A stretch of 35,676 nt of DNA from Methanocella sp. (lineage in GTDB: Archaea > Halobacteriota > Methanocellia > Methanocellales > Methanocellaceae): positions 1 through 35,676 of the forward strand of contig NZ_DATJPM010000027.1 in NCBI RefSeq assembly GCF_035506375.1. The letters run 5' to 3'. This document shows, piece after piece, positions 31,729-35,676 of this stretch. Positions within the stretch are counted from its first letter, which is position 1; every line of letters begins with the position of its first letter. Made by a program: the position numbers and the translations under genes. The notes beneath the pieces are model-generated. The model saw only the letters and a program-made list of their open reading frames with translations, did not search any database and was not told the origin of the DNA.

Positions 31729-31869
31729 AGTGTGTCCTCCAGACGTTATACCCATTACACGAAGTATGATAAATAAGTTGCTACGTCCGCCCTCCAATAC
31801 ATAGGCTTATGGCCGAATTTTCACCGGGCCGAGAAGTTTTATTTTATCAGGGGGCCATTTATCCGTACC

Positions 31870-32952
31870 ATGTCCGGGGAATACGTCGTATCGGGGACGC
31901 TCATCTATGGAGAGGAGCTCGAGGCACGGGAGGGCTACGTGGCCATCGCGGGCTCTAAGATCAGTGAAGTCGGCTTCGAGCGGTGCGACTCCGATATCCG
32001 GGGCATCGTCTGCCCCGCCTTCGTGAACTCCCATACGCATCTGGGCGACTCCATCGTGAAGGACCCGCCTTTCATGCCGCTCGTGGAGCTCGTGGCCCCG
32101 CCCGGCGGCCTCAAGCACCGGATACTGAGCGCCGCCGGGGCCGGCGCCATCGCGGGCGGCATGCGCTCCTCGCTCGAGGTCATGCGGCGGACGGGCACCT
32201 GCCACTGCATCGACTTCCGGGAGGGCGGCGCCGAAGGCGCCCGGCTCCTGCGGGAAGTGGCCGGCCCGAGGGCCACGATACTGGGGCGCCCGGCCCCGGG
32301 AGATTCCGTCGAGGCCGTCCTCGCCGCGGCCGACGGCATAGGCATCAGCAGCACGAGGGACCTCCCCCCGGGCGCCGCTGAGGATATCGCCGAAAAGACG
32401 AAAAAAGCCGGCAAAATAATCGGTATCCACGCGGGCGAGTTAAATAGAGACGATATAGATACTGCGATGGATATCATGCCTGACTTCTTAGTGCATATGG
32501 CGCAGGCCGTTGCTTCCGATATCCGCCGGGCCGCCGACCGGGGCATACCCGTGGTGGCGTGCCCGCGGTCGAACGCCATGACGGGCGTGGGGCTCCCGCC
32601 GCTGAAAAAGATGCATGACGCCGGAGTCACGCTGGCCCTGGGGACGGACAACGTCATGCTGGACTCGCCGGACATGTTCCGGGAGATGGAGTGGACGGAC
32701 AAGCTCCTCGTTCACGACGATGCCTCCGTGCTGCGGATGGCGACGCTGAACGGGGCGAGGCTGGCCGGGCTCAAAAAGGGGGCGATATTGCCCGGCATGG
32801 ACGCCGACCTCATCGTCTTCGACGCGAAGTCCGATACATTTAAATCTTCGCAGAATCTCATAAGCACCGTAGTCAGGCGCGCAGGGCCTGGCGACATTGG
32901 CTATTTTATTCACGAGGGTAAAGTATGTCGGAACTCTTCAAGAAAATTCTGA
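31870..32952 (+). CDS. Amidohydrolase-family protein (ATZ/TRZ-like cyclic deaminase type)
   Basis: The 360 residues show the metal-dependent hydrolase pattern: H55-x-H57 in NSHTHLGD, H197 and E200 in IHAGE, H219 in LVHMAQA, the CPRSN motif at 241, and D270 in LGTDN. This set is that of deaminases/chlorohydrolases acting on nucleobase-like rings. Subfamily members include guanine, SAH and 5'-deoxyadenosine deaminases, but they are usually 400-450 residues, so the substrate is open. It starts at ATG 31870. The last 28 bases overlap the UspA gene, pointing to one transcript. Confidence 0.85.
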   Translation: MSGEYVVSGTLIYGEELEAREGYVAIAGSKISEVGFERCDSDIRGIVCPAFVNSHTHLGDSIVKDPPFMPLVELVAPPGGLKHRILSAAGAGAIAGGMRSSLEVMRRTGTCHCIDFREGGAEGARLLREVAGPRATILGRPAPGDSVEAVLAAADGIGISSTRDLPPGAAEDIAEKTKKAGKIIGIHAGELNRDDIDTAMDIMPDFLVHMAQAVASDIRRAADRGIPVVACPRSNAMTGVGLPPLKKMHDAGVTLALGTDNVMLDSPDMFREMEWTDKLLVHDDASVLRMATLNGARLAGLKKGAILPGMDADLIVFDAKSDTFKSSQNLISTVVRRAGPGDIGYFIHEGKVCRNSSRKF

Positions 32953-33368
32953 TCGCGACCGACGGCTCGAAGCGGACGCAGAACGCCGTGGACATGGGCC
33001 TTAAGATCGCGAAGGACCGGGGCTCGAAAGTGTACGCGGTGTACGTAGTCGACACCGTGACCTTCACCTCCATTCCCATGGACGTCACATGGGAGAACAT
33101 GTACCAGCTCCTTAAGGACGAGGGCGAGGACGCGGTCCGGGCCGTAAAAGACGCGGCCCCGGAGGGGGTCGAAGTGGAGACTCGCGTGCTCGAGGGAAAC
33201 CCCGCCGCCGAGATAACGAAGTTCGCCAACGACAGCGGAGTAGAGCTCATCGTCATGGGCACGCTGGGAAAAAGCGGCATAGACAGGATCCTTTTAGGCA
33301 GCACGGCCGAGAAGGTCATCCGCATCGCCAGCTGTCCCGTGCTCGTGATCAAGAGCGACAAGAAGTGA
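32925..33368 (+). CDS. Universal stress protein, UspA family (ATP-binding type)
   Basis: The 147 residues include KKILIATDGSKRTQNAVDM at the start and the nucleotide loop G-x2-G-x9-G-S-T in GTLGKSGIDRILLGST, so it should bind ATP like MJ0577. It probably dimerises and acts as a regulator under stress. It starts at ATG 32925 inside the amidohydrolase gene in another frame. The CBS-domain gene follows 43 bases later, another adenylate-sensing protein. Confidence 0.93.
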   Translation: MSELFKKILIATDGSKRTQNAVDMGLKIAKDRGSKVYAVYVVDTVTFTSIPMDVTWENMYQLLKDEGEDAVRAVKDAAPEGVEVETRVLEGNPAAEITKFANDSGVELIVMGTLGKSGIDRILLGSTAEKVIRIASCPVLVIKSDKK

Positions 33369-33411
33369 GACCCAATATTTAAATAATATGAAATAATCTT
33401 CGAGGGATGTT

Positions 33412-34269
33412 ATGAAGCAAATTGTGACCGTCGACGACATCATGATCAAAAGTGTCAAGAGCATCGAGATTCCCGGCTCCCGGGACGAGGTGCTCGATCT
33501 CATGCAGAAGGAGCGTATCTCCGCCGTGCCCGTCGTGAGGGATGGTACCCTTCTCGGCATCGTCACCCGCATCGACCTGCTGAAGCATCCGACCGAAGAG
33601 CAGATCGCGCTGTTGATGACCAGAGACCCCGTGACCATAACCCCGGACGCGCCCATATCCGAGGCCGCCCGCATCCTCATAATGACCGGCCTCCGCAGGC
33701 TGCCCGTCGTGGTGAAGAATAAGCTGGTAGGCATCGTGACCGTGGCCGACATCGTGGGCGCCATCGGCCAGATGGACATCACTTCGCCGATCAAGACATA
33801 CGTAAAGAATGGCATCGTCGCGGTCTGGGAGGACACCCCCGTCAGCGTGGTCAGCGAAATAATAAGGCTCTCCAAGCACGACGCGCTGCCCGTGCTCAAC
33901 AGCAAGAGCGAGCTTACGGGCATAATCACCATCACCGACCTGATCAACATGAGCCGCATCGAGGACTCCGTGGAGAGGTCCGACATGTCCTCCGCCAGCG
34001 ACGAGGACAAGTGGACCTGGGAGAGCATGCGGGATACGATGAGCCTGTACTACGGCGTCTCTCGCATCAAGCTTCCGGATATCCCGGTGAAGAACGTCAT
34101 GGTCAAGGACGTCATCACCGCGTTCCACAAGACGCCCGTCTCCGACTGCGCCAAGAAGATGCGCCGCAACCGCATCGAGCAGGTGCCCGTTATCACGGCG
34201 GACAATAAGCTGGACGGCCTCCTGCTGGACAGGGACCTGCTGACCGTGCTCGTGCACCAGGAAGAGTAA
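33412..34269 (+). CDS. Protein of four CBS domains
   Basis: The 285 residues hold four CBS repeats and nothing else: DDIMIKSVKSIEI..GIVTRIDLLKH, LLMTRDPVTITP..GIVTVADIVGA, TYVKNGIVAVWE..GIITITDLINM, and NVMVKDVITAFH..GLLLDRDLLTV. Two CBS pairs make two adenosine-ligand sites. It is probably an energy-status sensor acting on an unknown partner. An AT-rich segment (about 33370-33392) could be its promoter. It ends five bases from the convergent tiaS stop. Confidence 0.9.
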   Translation: MKQIVTVDDIMIKSVKSIEIPGSRDEVLDLMQKERISAVPVVRDGTLLGIVTRIDLLKHPTEEQIALLMTRDPVTITPDAPISEAARILIMTGLRRLPVVVKNKLVGIVTVADIVGAIGQMDITSPIKTYVKNGIVAVWEDTPVSVVSEIIRLSKHDALPVLNSKSELTGIITITDLINMSRIEDSVERSDMSSASDEDKWTWESMRDTMSLYYGVSRIKLPDIPVKNVMVKDVITAFHKTPVSDCAKKMRRNRIEQVPVITADNKLDGLLLDRDLLTVLVHQEE

Positions 34270-34274
34270 ATTTC

Positions 34275-35531
34275 TTACCGGCCCGGGTGCGTCCGGCACC
34301 AGGGCTCTTTAATTCTAATGATCTGTTTTGCCAGGTGCCTTCTCGCCGACGGCGGCACCTCATACAACCCCGGTTCAAGATCGCGCTTTACTTTTTCATA
34401 GATGGGCAACGCCCGCCTGGCCCCGCACTTCCGGCACCGGTAACCCTTATTCCGGCCGACGGACTCCATGCTTTTACCGCAAACCGGACACTTCGGGGGG
34501 CTTGTCTTTACGAGTTGGGCGAGCTTGACGACCTCGAGCTTTTCCAGGTTCACCGTATCGCCCTTCACGCTTCCGAAGGCCTTCACCTCGTCGCCTTTTA
34601 TTAGCTGTTTAACGATCTCCCGAAAGTTCTTCGTCGGCTCGAAGGCGGCGCATTTGATGGAGGCCCCGGCCTGCTCGATGCCGAAAAAGACGTGGCCGCC
34701 CTCGATGGCCTGCGGCTCGTCGCAGACGAAGCCCTCCAAAACGTAGGAGCGGTCGTTCCGCACGTCGGCCACCTTCGCCTCGACGAGGTGCATGTCGGTG
34801 CCCTGGTTGGTGATGAAGATCTGGGACCGCTCCACCGGCTCGGTGACGAGCATCTTTTGGGCTTTTAACAGTACTTCGGGGCTGTTGCCCCGGATGCCGT
34901 ATAAAACGGGGTCGGGGGTGTGCGGGGAGAAGACGACGACCTTGTTGCGCAGGTCAACGTTGTCCCAGGTGTCCGGGTACGTGGCAGCGTCCATGCGGTA
35001 GACGGACTCGCGGTCCAGCCGCCGGGGCTTCTCGTAGTTCTCCGGCAAGCGGTATGCCAGTAGCTCGTATGTATGGTCATACAGGTCGAGCCCGATGGAG
35101 GCCAGGGCGCCGATGACGCCGCGGCCGTTCTTGAAGCGGCGCACGCGCATGCCATGCTTCTTCGCAAGAAGAAGCGCCTCGGGAATGTCCACCACGTCCC
35201 GGACGACGCGCAGGGCGAACGCCCTGACGTCATCGGGCACCTCGCCCTCATGGACGACGACGCCAGGGTTGGTGTTCCCGTCCTCGAACCGGGCGTACTC
35301 TTCGACGGCCTTTACGGCGATCTTTTCCACTTCTTCCACAGGCCCGCGCTCCAGGACGAGGCACAGGGCGGCGTTCCCCCTGGTCTTGTACTTGATGTTG
35401 GGGTTGAGCCTGACCAGCCTCGGGTACCCGTGAAGGCCAAAAGGCGCCAGCCGCTCCGCCAGCACGGCCGCTAGATATGTCGTGCACATCCCCAGCTTCG
35501 AGTCGGTATCGTCAATTCCCACGTACAGCAT
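34275..35531 (-). CDS. tiaS: tRNA(Ile2) 2-agmatinylcytidine synthetase
   Basis: Attaches agmatine to C34 of tRNA-Ile(CAU) so that it reads AUA; archaea only. The 418 residues begin MLYVGIDDTDSKLGMCTTYL, the family's N-terminal motif, with the TiaS kinase/phosphate region following (NPNIKYKTRGNAALCL). An OB-fold part is near 270-340, and the C-terminal zinc ribbon is CPVCGKSME..YRCRKCGARR. Length is normal. The start is ATG 35531, with an AT-rich TATA region 20-30 bases upstream and no ribosome site, so it is probably leaderless. Confidence 0.95.
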   Translation of the reverse strand: MLYVGIDDTDSKLGMCTTYLAAVLAERLAPFGLHGYPRLVRLNPNIKYKTRGNAALCLVLERGPVEEVEKIAVKAVEEYARFEDGNTNPGVVVHEGEVPDDVRAFALRVVRDVVDIPEALLLAKKHGMRVRRFKNGRGVIGALASIGLDLYDHTYELLAYRLPENYEKPRRLDRESVYRMDAATYPDTWDNVDLRNKVVVFSPHTPDPVLYGIRGNSPEVLLKAQKMLVTEPVERSQIFITNQGTDMHLVEAKVADVRNDRSYVLEGFVCDEPQAIEGGHVFFGIEQAGASIKCAAFEPTKNFREIVKQLIKGDEVKAFGSVKGDTVNLEKLEVVKLAQLVKTSPPKCPVCGKSMESVGRNKGYRCRKCGARRALPIYEKVKRDLEPGLYEVPPSARRHLAKQIIRIKEPWCRTHPGR

Positions 35532-35544
35532 AATGAAAATGTTT

Positions 35545-35575
35545 TAATATTAGGAAAAAGACAGTTGAATGTTAT
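35545..35575. promoter_or_regulatory. Divergent promoter region of tiaS and the HTH regulator
   Basis: Only 64 bases separate the two ATGs. The minus strand reads TAATATTAAAAC about 25 bases before tiaS; the plus strand reads TTATAATATAATA about 25-30 bases before ATG 35596. Both messages are likely leaderless. Confidence 0.45.
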
Positions 35576-35595
35576 AATATAATACTTTCGCCATT

Positions 35596-35676
35596 ATGAC
35601 TCGAGAAACGCTGCTCGACCAGGCCATCCGCGTCCTGCAAAAGGCCGAGTTCATCATCTCCGAGAAGTGCGACATC
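35596..35676 (+). CDS. Archaeal HTH-type transcriptional regulatory protein (3' partial)
   Basis: Only the first 27 codons are in the window: MTRETLLDQAIRVLQKAEFI then ISEKCDI. The pattern L-x-x-A-x-x-x-L-x-K-A-x-F-x-x-S-E-x-C-D-I matches the N-terminus of a conserved archaeal protein with a nuclease-like N-terminal domain and a C-terminal HTH. The assignment rests on this short stretch and on divergence from tiaS. Confidence 0.6.
   Translation, partial: MTRETLLDQAIRVLQKAEFIISEKCDI

Noticed and set aside
33379..34299. 306-residue minus-strand frame opposite the four-CBS gene
   Set aside because: Its composition (His, Asp, Val-rich) is that of an antisense frame, while the plus strand shows four CBS motifs.

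Overview
The window looks like a chromosomal segment of a GC-rich methanogenic archaeon; Methanocella or a close relative is my best guess. Support comes from gene content: fused Fae-Hps, archaeal class I FBP aldolase, short archaeal TIM, TiaS, Sec61-beta, the conserved archaeal HTH regulator beginning at the right edge and CBS-HTH regulators. It also comes from signals: TATA boxes about 25-30 nt before leaderless starts, and GGTGA/GGAGG ribosome sites in the rest. No methanogenesis gene is in the window, so the assignment is inference.

Left part (1-7000): housekeeping carbon metabolism. It holds Fae-Hps (5' cut by the window edge), an NADPH-FMN reductase, a terpenoid-cyclase-like protein, TIM, a DUF457 membrane protein, FBP aldolase and an HTH-CBS regulator. 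It also holds a GC-rich, strongly structured non-coding stretch (1185-1410), a truncated PAS gene and a 280-bp imperfect palindrome (4278-4558).

Middle (7000-16300): membrane and stress genes. A five-gene minus-strand operon (10818 to 7607) encodes two membrane proteins, two flavodoxin-like proteins and a MarR regulator. It starts at a promoter carrying three near-identical palindromes, probably the MarR operators. A TetR gene and a downstream HdeD-like gene share a 27-bp operator-like site. DedA and TMEM175-like proteins follow. Decay products are common here: a frameshifted tail of a serine-hydrolase gene, a histidine-kinase tail and a probable Cas1 C-terminus.

Accessory part (16300-25600): a 1033-aa six-PAS histidine kinase, a beta-lactamase-fold membrane hydrolase, and a two-gene operon of a cobalamin-binding sensor (CarH-type W-x9-EH motif) overlapping a second PAS histidine kinase with a nearly identical kinase core. 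The hydrolase and this operon lie between two 38-bp direct repeats. A tRNA 3' fragment lies outside the left repeat and an intact tRNA-Arg(CCG) outside the right one.

Right part (25600-35676): a GT-C-like membrane protein, a 318-bp long palindrome, PurT with a small two-cluster ferredoxin and a phytoene-desaturase-like FAD enzyme, EngB, a short unknown ORF, Sec61-beta, an amidohydrolase overlapping a UspA protein, a four-CBS protein, TiaS, and the start of an HTH regulator. The strongest candidates for something new are the cobalamin sensor/kinase operon on a repeat-bounded segment, the structured RNA-like region after fae-hps, and the REP-like hairpins.
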